NCBI GenBank assembly: GCA_934717185.1
Contig: CAKUYQ010000046.1
Coordinates: forward strand, 1-13,569
Length of the DNA: 13,569 nt
DNA from: an uncultured Bacteroidales bacterium
Lineage (GTDB): Bacteria; Bacteroidota; Bacteroidia; Bacteroidales; UBA932
Reading direction: 5' to 3'
The translations under genes and the position numbers were made by a program. The notes beneath the pieces were generated by a model. That model worked only from the letters and a program-made list of their open reading frames with translations, was not told where the DNA came from and did no database searches. Within the stretch, counting starts at the first letter, position 1. Every line of letters begins with the position of its first letter. This document shows, one piece after another, positions 1 through 6,177 of the stretch.

Positions 1-204
1 TGTATGCATCGAGCAGAGGAATTCATGGAGTCCGACTTAAAGACAAGATATAGAATCAAGGGTGGACTACAGTATATTGTATATGGGAGATTTGCGGGAG
101 TCAAAGCTGTCGATTTGATTCGCAAATCAAGACATAAAGTTCTTGCAACAGCGTGCATCCCGGGTGGATTGTTCTTGTATTCACGATGGCGTAACGCGCA
201 GTAA
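1..204 (+). CDS. C-terminal fragment of a gene entering from the left, possibly a glycosyltransferase
   Basis: The frame is open from base 1 (TGT) and ends at TAA 202-204, so about 67 codons of a longer protein are visible. An in-frame ATG at 4 exists, but no upstream sequence is available to judge it and a true start there is unlikely. The tail is basic and amphipathic, with many Arg and Lys, and ends in a hydrophobic patch (IPGGLFLY) followed by SRWRNAQ. Tails of this kind are seen at the C-termini of family 2 glycosyltransferases that sit on the membrane, which would fit the cluster. No catalytic motif is visible, so the assignment rests on context and is weak. The gap to the next gene is 55 bases and holds nothing but that gene's ribosome site. 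Confidence 0.45.
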   Translation, partial: CMHRAEEFMESDLKTRYRIKGGLQYIVYGRFAGVKAVDLIRKSRHKVLATACIPGGLFLYSRWRNAQ

Positions 205-247
205 TTCGATTGATTAAGTGCCTAAATGTCTTCTGTCAGTAGATGAT

Positions 248-252
248 GGGAG
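248..252 (+). promoter_or_regulatory. Ribosome binding site deciding the GT4 start
   Basis: GGGAG lies 7 bases before ATG 260. The longer in-frame ATG at 218 has no such site, and its 14 extra residues do not look like a family N-terminus, whereas the protein from 260 begins MKVLVINP, the usual first beta strand of a GT-B enzyme. Confidence 0.65.
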
Positions 253-259
253 ATATTTA

Positions 260-1348
260 ATGAAAGTACTTGTTATTAATCCGATTATGTACACATCGGA
301 AACAAAAAATATAAAAAGAGCTGCATCAATAAAAGACACAATGATGTATGATTTTTGCTTGGCGTTCCATGAAATGGGTCATTCTGTAACGCTGGTTGGA
401 GGAGAGCTGTTCAAGCCGACAAAAAGCGAAACATATCCATTTGAGGTGCTATGGTGGAAGTGCAAGTGTCAAAAAGTCTGCATGCCGCACTGTTTGCCGT
501 TTATGCCGGAAACGTATCGGTATGTAAAACAACATCGCGCTGAGTACGATTTGATTATTACAAGCGAAGTATTCTCGCTGAATTCGTTGATGGCATATCG
601 AGCTGCACCGGACAAGACAATTATCTGGCATGAACTTGCAAAGCATAATGCTATTATGAAGAAAATACCCTCAAAGATTTGGTACGGAGTTATAGCAAGA
701 CTCTTCATGCGAAACGCAAAGGTTGTTGCACGCTCAGTAGAGGCAAGAAATTTTGTGAAGAAATACTGCGTGAACACGGATGTAAATGTAATCGATCATG
801 GTGTCAACCTCGATAAGTTTAAAGCATCTACTGAGAAAGATAATGGCTTCGTAGTGTGTTCGCAGCTGATTGAGCGAAAGAAAATCGATGGAATCCTTGA
901 AAAGTTTGCCAAGTATCTGGATCAGTACAATGCTACATGCCGATTATACATTATAGGAGAAGGAGAGCTGAAGGAAAACCTTCAGAGGATGGCACAGACT
1001 CTGGGAATTGCTCCGAATGTGATTTTCACTGGAAAGATGACACACGATGAACTGCTCCCGATTCTGTCTAAGTCAAAGGCGTTGCTCGTTAATACGGTGA
1101 AAGACAACAATATGATTTCCATCGTAGAAGCGATTGCGGTTGGAACGCCTATTGTCACAACAGACGTTCCACTAAACTCTACCTATATCAAAGAATATCA
1201 ACTCGGTATTGCAAAGAAACAGTGGGATGAATCCGATTTGAATGATGTGGTTTCTAACAGTGAAATGTATATTGAAAACTGCATGAAATACAGATACAAA
1301 CTTTCTACAAAACAAAGGGTAGAACAGTTCTTGGAAGTTAAAAAATGA
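260..1348 (+). CDS. Glycosyltransferase family 4 (GT-B fold, glycosyl transferases group 1)
   Basis: A predicted cytoplasmic or membrane-associated retaining glycosyltransferase of 362 residues, a normal length for GT4. It would move a sugar from a nucleotide donor onto the lipid-linked repeat unit. The N-terminal domain starts with MKVLVINP. The C-terminal donor-binding domain (about residues 195-315) shows the expected landmarks in order: a basic ERKKID stretch (205-210), IIGEGEL (231-237), FTGKM with THDEL (256-265) and the nucleotide-sugar motif around 282-296 (NNMISIVEAIAVG). In that motif the first acidic residue of the canonical E-x7-E pair is Asp282, with Glu290 as the second, a conservative change. 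The start at 260 was chosen for its ribosome site. The next gene starts 19 bases after the stop. The donor and acceptor cannot be read from the sequence. Confidence 0.88.
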   Translation: MKVLVINPIMYTSETKNIKRAASIKDTMMYDFCLAFHEMGHSVTLVGGELFKPTKSETYPFEVLWWKCKCQKVCMPHCLPFMPETYRYVKQHRAEYDLIITSEVFSLNSLMAYRAAPDKTIIWHELAKHNAIMKKIPSKIWYGVIARLFMRNAKVVARSVEARNFVKKYCVNTDVNVIDHGVNLDKFKASTEKDNGFVVCSQLIERKKIDGILEKFAKYLDQYNATCRLYIIGEGELKENLQRMAQTLGIAPNVIFTGKMTHDELLPILSKSKALLVNTVKDNNMISIVEAIAVGTPIVTTDVPLNSTYIKEYQLGIAKKQWDESDLNDVVSNSEMYIENCMKYRYKLSTKQRVEQFLEVKK

Positions 1349-1357
1349 TGTGATTAT

Positions 1358-1362
1358 GGAGG
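1358..1362 (+). promoter_or_regulatory. Ribosome binding site deciding the DUF6625-like gene start
   Basis: A full GGAGG lies 5 bases before ATG 1368. The frame is open from a GTG at 1350 and also has an ATG at 1356, but neither has a comparable site, and the GGAGG would fall inside the coding region if they were used. Confidence 0.65.
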
Positions 1363-1367
1363 ATAAA

Positions 1368-2336
1368 ATGTATTCAATAGCGTATGTTGTACCCTATTTT
1401 GGGAAGTTTCCAAAGGGGTTTCAATTCTGGCTGTTAAGCTGTAAGTGTAACCCATCGATTGACTGGCTGATTTTTACAGATGACAAAACGCCTTATGATT
1501 ACCCGGAAAATGTGAAGGTTACATATTGGACGTTCGATCAGATGAAGAAAAAGGCTCAGGCAATTTATGATTTCCCGATTTTCCTGGAGCGCCCGTATAA
1601 GCTCTGCGATTTCAAGCCGGCGTATGGTGAGATTTTTGCAGACGAGCTGAAAGACTACGATTTCTGGGGACATTGTGATATAGATCTGGTTTGGGGTAAT
1701 ATCCGCAAATTTTATACGGATGAAGTTCTCGGTCAATATGAAAAAGTTGGTTTTAATGGACACTCCAATCTCTATAAGAATACACCTGAGGTGTGTGCTC
1801 GCTATAGAACACATATTGAAGGAAAGATGTACTATCGGGATGTCTATTCAGTCGATAAGGGCTTTGCATTCGATGAGCCGGGTATGGATGACATCTACGA
1901 GGCACTTCAAATTCCAGTCTATAAAAAAATTGATTTCGCAAACCTGCTGAAATATGATTATGGCTTCTTCCTTGACTGGGGTAAGGAAGAGGATGCGTAC
2001 AAAAATGAACATCAGGTTTTTACATGGCACAATGGAACTCTTCTTCGCCATTATTTGGATCATGGCAAAATAAAGGATGAAGAGTATATGTACTTGCACT
2101 ACTGGTGCCGCCCGACAACTTTTGCCATTAAAGAGTACGATGAGCAAAAAGATTATCTAATTTATGCAGATACTACAACGGATAAGCCGTTTGAGCTGAC
2201 TCCTGGCTTGATTCTGAAAAGAAGCCGCCGCAGTAAAGTGAAATACTATGCGAAGGTACTGTGGTTTAATAGGAAGAAAATCACTTGGGAAAGAATTGTA
2301 TTCAATGTAAAGGGAATGTTGAACTATAAGAAGTAA
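1368..2336 (+). CDS. DUF6625-like protein, putative GT-A-type glycosyltransferase
   Basis: A 322-residue soluble protein resembling the DUF6625 family, which is often found in polysaccharide clusters and has no assigned reaction. The N-terminus (YVVPYFGKFP, residues 6-15, then IDWLIFTDD at 31-39) looks like the first strands of a nucleotide-sugar binding fold. A strongly conserved-looking block at about 84-111 (KPAYGEIF, then FWGHCDIDLVWGN) carries an Asp-x-Asp at 104-106, which in GT-A enzymes binds the metal and donor phosphate. A basic C-terminal tail (RSRRSK and RKK stretches) could hold it to the membrane. It sits between a GT4 gene and an acyltransferase gene, with a GTG-started gene only 14 bases downstream. 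Glycosyltransferase activity is inferred from the DXD-like motif and the context. No signal peptide or membrane segment is seen. Confidence 0.72.
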   Translation: MYSIAYVVPYFGKFPKGFQFWLLSCKCNPSIDWLIFTDDKTPYDYPENVKVTYWTFDQMKKKAQAIYDFPIFLERPYKLCDFKPAYGEIFADELKDYDFWGHCDIDLVWGNIRKFYTDEVLGQYEKVGFNGHSNLYKNTPEVCARYRTHIEGKMYYRDVYSVDKGFAFDEPGMDDIYEALQIPVYKKIDFANLLKYDYGFFLDWGKEEDAYKNEHQVFTWHNGTLLRHYLDHGKIKDEEYMYLHYWCRPTTFAIKEYDEQKDYLIYADTTTDKPFELTPGLILKRSRRSKVKYYAKVLWFNRKKITWERIVFNVKGMLNYKK

Positions 2337-2350
2337 GGAGGTAGCGATAG

Positions 2351-2905
2351 GTGGGACTTTATAAAGTATATGATAAATTTCGCCGTTATTGGCGGCAGAT
2401 CCACATGCTGACGATCCGTGATGGATGGAAGAAGATGGCCTACATAAAAAAGCACGGAATGTTTGGTGCAGTGGGTGAAAATTGCTATTTCCAGTCGAAT
2501 ATACTGCCCGCAGAACCGTTTTTGGTCTATCTTCATGACAATGTGGCAATTTCGGCAGGCGTAAGAATTGTAACTCATAGTGCGCTGAATACGGTGTTTA
2601 ATCATGAAGAAAAAACAGATCGGTATCTTTGCCGCTTCGGAAAAGTTGAAATTGGAAATAATGTGTATGTAGGTGCGGATGCAATTATCAATTATGGAGT
2701 TACAATCGGGGATAATTGTATCGTGGCTGCAGGAGCAATCGTTACGAAGGATGTTCCTTCGGGCAGTATTGTTGGAGGCGTTCCGGCACGGGTAATTGGA
2801 ACTTATGAAAGTGCAAAAGAAAAAGCAAGGGCATTTTCAACTCCTTTCTTAGAAAAAGGACTGAGGGAACCCTGTACAGTTGAGGAAATGCTTCATGTCC
2901 AGTAA
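2351..2905 (+). CDS. Left-handed beta-helix (hexapeptide repeat) O-acyltransferase
   Basis: A 184-residue protein starting at GTG 2351, with AGGAGG at 2336-2341 nine bases upstream and overlapping the previous stop codon. A helical N-terminus (1-40) is followed by imperfect hexapeptide repeats: VEIGNNVYVGADAII (99-113), VTIGDNCIVAAGAIVTKDVP (117-136) and the typical closing GGVPARVIG (142-150). This is the fold of the maltose/galactoside/serine acetyltransferase group, which transfers an acetyl group from acetyl-CoA to a sugar hydroxyl or amine. His76 (in VTHS) and His85 lie where the catalytic histidine usually sits, before an inserted loop. A likely job is cytoplasmic O- or N-acetylation of a repeat-unit sugar. 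The C-terminal tail (151-184) extends past the helix and overlaps the next gene by 11 bases, which suggests translational coupling. Confidence 0.88.
   Translation: MGLYKVYDKFRRYWRQIHMLTIRDGWKKMAYIKKHGMFGAVGENCYFQSNILPAEPFLVYLHDNVAISAGVRIVTHSALNTVFNHEEKTDRYLCRFGKVEIGNNVYVGADAIINYGVTIGDNCIVAAGAIVTKDVPSGSIVGGVPARVIGTYESAKEKARAFSTPFLEKGLREPCTVEEMLHVQ
2882..2885 (+). promoter_or_regulatory. Ribosome binding site deciding the first acyltransferase-3 start
   Basis: GAGG ends 9 bases before ATG 2895, inside the last codons of the preceding acyltransferase gene. A TTG at 2880 is also in frame but overlaps this site and lacks its own. Confidence 0.55.
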
Positions 2906-3968
2906 TGAAACAACCTTAAAATGCAAACCCAAAAGGTATCTTTGGATTGATAATCTGAAAATGTTTGCGTGTTTGCTCGTTGTGATAGGACATCTCTATA
3001 TGTCGATGATGGCAGGCGGCTGGATCAGTGAGAACAATATCTTATATTGCTGGCCGATCCAAACGGTATATACATTTCATGTGCCTCTTTTTTTTGTTTG
3101 CAGTGGTTTTCTATATCAGGCTACTGCTCCGAACGAATGGAATGTAAAAAAACACATAGGGAATATTAAGAAAAAAGCCCTCGCGTTGGGTGTTCCGTAT
3201 GTAACGTTTTCAACTATTACACTTTTACTAAAGAATGTATTTGCCACGGATGTAAACAACGCCGCACCACCTTTTTTGAAAACGCTTCTTATAGAACCAA
3301 TCGCACCATACTGGTATTTATATACGCTGTTCTTACTGTTTTGCCTGATTCCTCCGGTGATAGGAAAAGGAAAAAGAAAACCGCTTGTCAGCATGGTTGT
3401 CATAGCGTGTTTCATAAAGATTACTTATGTATGGTGGCTTGCGGATAAGGCTATCCCGGATTTGGTTGCAAAAGTGATGGCAAGTGCTGTTTGGTTTTGC
3501 ATAGGAATGCTGATTACAGCGACTCCATTCAAAAAAAGTAAACTGGCTGATGGGATAGCGGCTGGGATGGTGATATTGGCATGTATCCTTTCTTACTTTG
3601 TCTATAGTACACCGACCGATAATGCAAAAGCTCAATTTATCTTTGCCAGTATTTTTGTGCTTGTGATTACATATTTTTTTCAAAGCAAAGAGCAGTATAA
3701 GACAGATGGATTGGTTAGTTATAGCGCAAAGTATTTTATGCCCGTATATGTATTACATACAATTGTGGCAGCGGGCGTCCGAACTGTATTGCTGAAAATC
3801 GGTATCTCTTCAGGAGTTCTTCACTTTATGATTGGCTTTGGTGTTAGTGTTTTTGTGCCAGCAGTAATTTATATGATTGCCGAAAAGCAGTGGTGGCTAT
3901 TATTTTGGTTTGAACCGATAAAGGCAATGAAACTAAGGAACCAGAAAAAAATCAAGGGTGGAAGCTAA
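2895..3968 (+). CDS. Acyltransferase-3 family membrane protein (sugar O-acyltransferase)
   Basis: A 357-residue polytopic membrane protein with roughly ten hydrophobic segments, matching the acyltransferase-3 family, which includes OafA- and fucose-4-O-acetylase-like enzymes. Family marks are the N-terminal block RYLWIDNLKMFACLLVVIGH (14-33) with the conserved His33, FHVPLFFVCSGFLY (61-74), and a Trp/Tyr-rich PYWYLYTLFLLF (138-149). Members carry acyl groups, usually acetyl, across or at the membrane to decorate surface sugars. The short, charged first 14 residues and basic C-terminal tail suggest both ends are cytoplasmic. The gene overlaps its upstream neighbour by 11 bases, and its stop shares a base with the next start (TAATG at 3966-3970), so it is tightly coupled. 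The acyl group and target sugar cannot be read from the sequence. Confidence 0.9.
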   Translation: MSSNETTLKCKPKRYLWIDNLKMFACLLVVIGHLYMSMMAGGWISENNILYCWPIQTVYTFHVPLFFVCSGFLYQATAPNEWNVKKHIGNIKKKALALGVPYVTFSTITLLLKNVFATDVNNAAPPFLKTLLIEPIAPYWYLYTLFLLFCLIPPVIGKGKRKPLVSMVVIACFIKITYVWWLADKAIPDLVAKVMASAVWFCIGMLITATPFKKSKLADGIAAGMVILACILSYFVYSTPTDNAKAQFIFASIFVLVITYFFQSKEQYKTDGLVSYSAKYFMPVYVLHTIVAAGVRTVLLKIGISSGVLHFMIGFGVSVFVPAVIYMIAEKQWWLLFWFEPIKAMKLRNQKKIKGGS

Positions 3969-4906
3969 TGAAGATAAAACAATTGATAAAAAAGAGTATA
4001 AGTCAAAAAACACTGGTTGCAGATGTTTTTGGCTATTCGCTGACAAAGACTGGCTTTGCAGATAAATACCTGGCGGGTCAGCTGACAATGTATAAATCCT
4101 ATTCGTGGCTTAAAAAACACTTTGAAAATGATTTGAAACAAATCGAGACTGAGCTTCCCAAAGAACAGAATTGTGACGTGGCGGAGAAACAAGTTTGGAT
4201 CTGCTGGCTGCAGGGAATGGAGAACGCACCTCAAATTGTTCAGGATTGCTATGCATCTGTCTGTTACTGGATGAAAGACTGGAAGATAACGGTTATTACT
4301 GCAAACAATATGAACGAATATGTGCAATTCCCTGAGTATATTGTTAGAAAATGGAAAGAAGGAATGATTAGCAATACACATCTATCTGATCTTTTGAGAC
4401 TTGAGTTGCTTATTCGTTATGGTGGACTGTGGATTGATAGTACGACGTATATGACAGGCACTATTCCAGCCTATATTATTGATTCCAATTTCTTTGTATA
4501 TAGAAATGGTTGGATGGACATGGAAATGATCAATATGGGTAGCTGGCTAATTTTCAGTAAGTACACAAATAATAAAATTCTTCTTGAAACACAAAGCCTA
4601 CTCTATGCGTATTGGAAAAAATACAATTATATTAAGAACTACTTTTTGATGCATATATTTTTCCGTATGGTAACAGATGCGAATCCAGAATTATGGGAAA
4701 AAGTTCCAGCAATAAATCACATTGATTCTCATTTTCTGATGCAGGAACTGCCAAAGCATTATGATAAAAATCGTTGCCAAGAAATTATGCGTCTGACACC
4801 GATTCACAAACTAACATACAAGGTAGAAGCTTCAAGTGGGGCAACTGCAGAGAAGTTGGGAGTGTTGTTTCAAAATAGGAGAGAACAGAATGATTCAATA
4901 CAGTAA
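3968..4906 (+). CDS. Capsular polysaccharide synthesis glycosyltransferase (Caps_synth / GT32-related)
   Basis: A 312-residue protein with the layout of the capsular polysaccharide synthesis family related to GT32 mannosyl- and galactosyltransferases. An N-terminal helical stretch (1-70) precedes VWICWLQGMENAPQIVQDC (76-94), the counterpart of the IPK.IWQ.W start of such enzymes. The donor-site block HLSDLLRLELLIRYGG (138-153) is followed by LWIDSTTY (154-161), where Asp157 stands for the DXD-like metal site and the second Asp is replaced by Thr, as is common in this family. The likely role is adding one sugar of the repeat unit at the inner membrane face. It is coupled to both neighbours: its start overlaps the previous stop, and the polymerase start lies 17 bases inside its end. 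Confidence 0.85.
   Translation: MKIKQLIKKSISQKTLVADVFGYSLTKTGFADKYLAGQLTMYKSYSWLKKHFENDLKQIETELPKEQNCDVAEKQVWICWLQGMENAPQIVQDCYASVCYWMKDWKITVITANNMNEYVQFPEYIVRKWKEGMISNTHLSDLLRLELLIRYGGLWIDSTTYMTGTIPAYIIDSNFFVYRNGWMDMEMINMGSWLIFSKYTNNKILLETQSLLYAYWKKYNYIKNYFLMHIFFRMVTDANPELWEKVPAINHIDSHFLMQELPKHYDKNRCQEIMRLTPIHKLTYKVEASSGATAEKLGVLFQNRREQNDSIQ
4877..4882 (+). promoter_or_regulatory. Ribosome binding site deciding the first polymerase start
   Basis: AGGAGA lies 7 bases before ATG 4890. The frame also has an ATG at 4836, but that one is deep inside the upstream gene, has no such site, and would add residues that are Cys-, Trp- and Arg-rich rather than membrane-like. Confidence 0.65.
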
Positions 4907-6074
4907 TCGTGGCAAAGTGAAGATAAAAGATCTGATTTGGTACATTATCGTTGCGTTTCCACTGACATCAACAATAAAAGTGTATGTTGGACCTTTAAAC
5001 TTGATTCTGACAATTTTACTGTTTGGTCTTTTTTTCTACAATTATTATAGAACACAGATGTTCAAAAGCGAGTTGTTGCTTTGCTTTTATGCCGTGCTTG
5101 GCGTGCTGATGAATGTGGTTGTTAATAGCTTTCATTTTTACAGCACGAATATGGTTTTTTACTTTCCGTTTTTGATTTTATATTTTCTTTTTTTTATAAA
5201 CCGTCAAGACGATTCTATAGCATTTATGAAAAATCATAGGAAGTATGTAGACAATGTTATAGGGCTGTGGGTAATGGCAGTGCTGATTTCATTGCCGCTG
5301 CCAAGCAGTTATGTTTATGAGGGAGAAACAAGAGGTTTTGTTTCTTTTGCGGGAACAACGTTCCTGCTCTGTCCAATTGCGATTTTTGTATTTGCGCTTC
5401 TTGCGGTTCAATATAATCTTTGGCATAGGAAGAGATATGTAATTGCCATGTTTGTACCTTCGCTGTGTATCATGCTTGGCACGACAAGAACATATCTGGG
5501 TGTTTTGGCGTGCGCGTGGATGTTGTTTCTCTATACGCAAATCAAAAACAAAAAGATGTACTTTGCAGTAATTGCGATAGCAGCAGTGGTTCTGGTTGGA
5601 ATTGTGTTGCTGTCCCCTATAAAGGAAAAGTTTATTGCAGCATCAAGCAGAACAGAAATCGGCATTGATCCGCTGGCTGCATTCACTAGCGGAAGATCTA
5701 CTTTCTGGACATACGATATTTTAACTATGATCAAAAACAATCCGATTCGGATTCTATTTGGAAATGGAGTCAACTATTTGTTCAAGATTAACTATGCACA
5801 TTTTGGAAATCCATTGTGGGCACATAACGATTTTATTCAAATTTTTAGCGACTATGGTTTGTTTGGCCTATTGGTGTACTTGGGAATGTTTATAACATTG
5901 TTCAAGAAGACATTCAACGGAATTAAAATATCGAAGATGGCGATGATGATGTTGGTTGCAATATGGGCATTTAATGCCTTCTTTAATATGTTTTATACCT
6001 ATTTTTGCGCAACACTTTCTTATCCGTTCTATTGTATGATTATTAAAATCGACGCAATTAAACGGGGGGGGTAA
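4890..6074 (+). CDS. wzy: Wzy-type polysaccharide polymerase / O-antigen ligase family membrane protein
   Basis: A 394-residue multi-pass protein with about ten to twelve hydrophobic segments. It ends in the classic Wzy_C/WaaL block: a long outside loop with TSGRSTFW (266-273), ILFGNGVNYLF (288-298) and AHNDFIQIFSDYGLFGLL (311-328), then three closing membrane segments. An Arg-rich TTRTYLG turn (198-204) precedes the loop, as is common in the family. Such proteins join undecaprenyl-linked repeat units, or ligate chains to an acceptor, on the outer face of the membrane. The gene ends with a run of eight G (6064-6071) directly before the TAA, giving an odd Arg-Gly-Gly end. One added G would carry the frame on for 36 more codons to the start of the next gene, so the true C-terminus may vary or be frameshifted here. 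Confidence 0.87.
   Translation: MIQYSNRGKVKIKDLIWYIIVAFPLTSTIKVYVGPLNLILTILLFGLFFYNYYRTQMFKSELLLCFYAVLGVLMNVVVNSFHFYSTNMVFYFPFLILYFLFFINRQDDSIAFMKNHRKYVDNVIGLWVMAVLISLPLPSSYVYEGETRGFVSFAGTTFLLCPIAIFVFALLAVQYNLWHRKRYVIAMFVPSLCIMLGTTRTYLGVLACAWMLFLYTQIKNKKMYFAVIAIAAVVLVGIVLLSPIKEKFIAASSRTEIGIDPLAAFTSGRSTFWTYDILTMIKNNPIRILFGNGVNYLFKINYAHFGNPLWAHNDFIQIFSDYGLFGLLVYLGMFITLFKKTFNGIKISKMAMMMLVAIWAFNAFFNMFYTYFCATLSYPFYCMIIKIDAIKRGG
6064..6071 (+). repeat. G8 homopolymer tract abutting the polymerase stop codon
   Basis: Eight consecutive G, read as CGG GGG GGG, directly before TAA 6072-6074. One G fewer would move the stop to TAG 6091-6093. One G more would move it to TGA 6179-6181, which overlaps the GTG start (6178) of the following gene. 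Poly-G runs of eight or more are slippage-prone in bacteria and rare by chance in AT-rich DNA. An artefact of sequencing is also possible. Confidence 0.8.
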
Positions 6075-6092
6075 TCCTTTGCGGATGGATTA
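6072..6092 (+). other. Small inverted repeat over the polymerase stop codon
   Basis: TAATCC (6072-6077) and GGATTA (6087-6092) are perfect reverse complements around a 9-base loop. The stem is only 6 bp, rich in A-T pairs, and no T-run follows, so it does not qualify as an intrinsic terminator. It could be chance. Confidence 0.3.
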
Positions 6093-6109
6093 GGCGCTGT
6101 CTTAGTGAG

Positions 6110-6138
6110 TTGAATCATAGTATTAATCATGCTATACA
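6110..6138 (+). promoter_or_regulatory. Candidate sigma-70/sigma-A promoter before the second polymerase-like gene
   Basis: TTGAAT (6110-6115), a 17-base spacer, then TATACA (6133-6138) with a TG at 6130-6131, which makes an extended -10. Each hexamer matches the consensus at four of six positions. It lies about 40 bases before the GTG start at 6178, in one of the few gaps in an otherwise coupled operon. It would give the right-hand half of the locus its own transcript. This is prediction from sequence pattern only. Confidence 0.4.
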
Positions 6139-6142
6139 CTTT

Positions 6143-6160
6143 CAATTTGGCAATTTGGCA
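6143..6160 (+). repeat. 8-bp tandem direct repeat (CAATTTGG) in the intergenic gap
   Basis: CAATTTGG occurs twice back to back (6143-6150, 6151-6158) followed by CA. It lies just downstream of the candidate promoter, in what would be the 5' leader of the next gene, 17 bases before that gene's start. A copy-number change would alter the leader length, or in the extended polymerase frame would shift it. Confidence 0.7.
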
Positions 6161-6177
6161 GAATGTGAGGTGTTAGC

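Noticed and set aside
218..259. N-terminal extension of the GT4 protein from ATG 218
   Set aside because: There is no ribosome site before 218, while GGGAG precedes ATG 260 at the right distance and the family N-terminus begins there.
3088..3095. T8 run in the first acyltransferase gene as a second slippage site
   Set aside because: A and T runs of seven or eight recur in several places in this AT-rich DNA (for example near 6667-6674 and 7224-7230), so this one is not distinctive, unlike the G runs.
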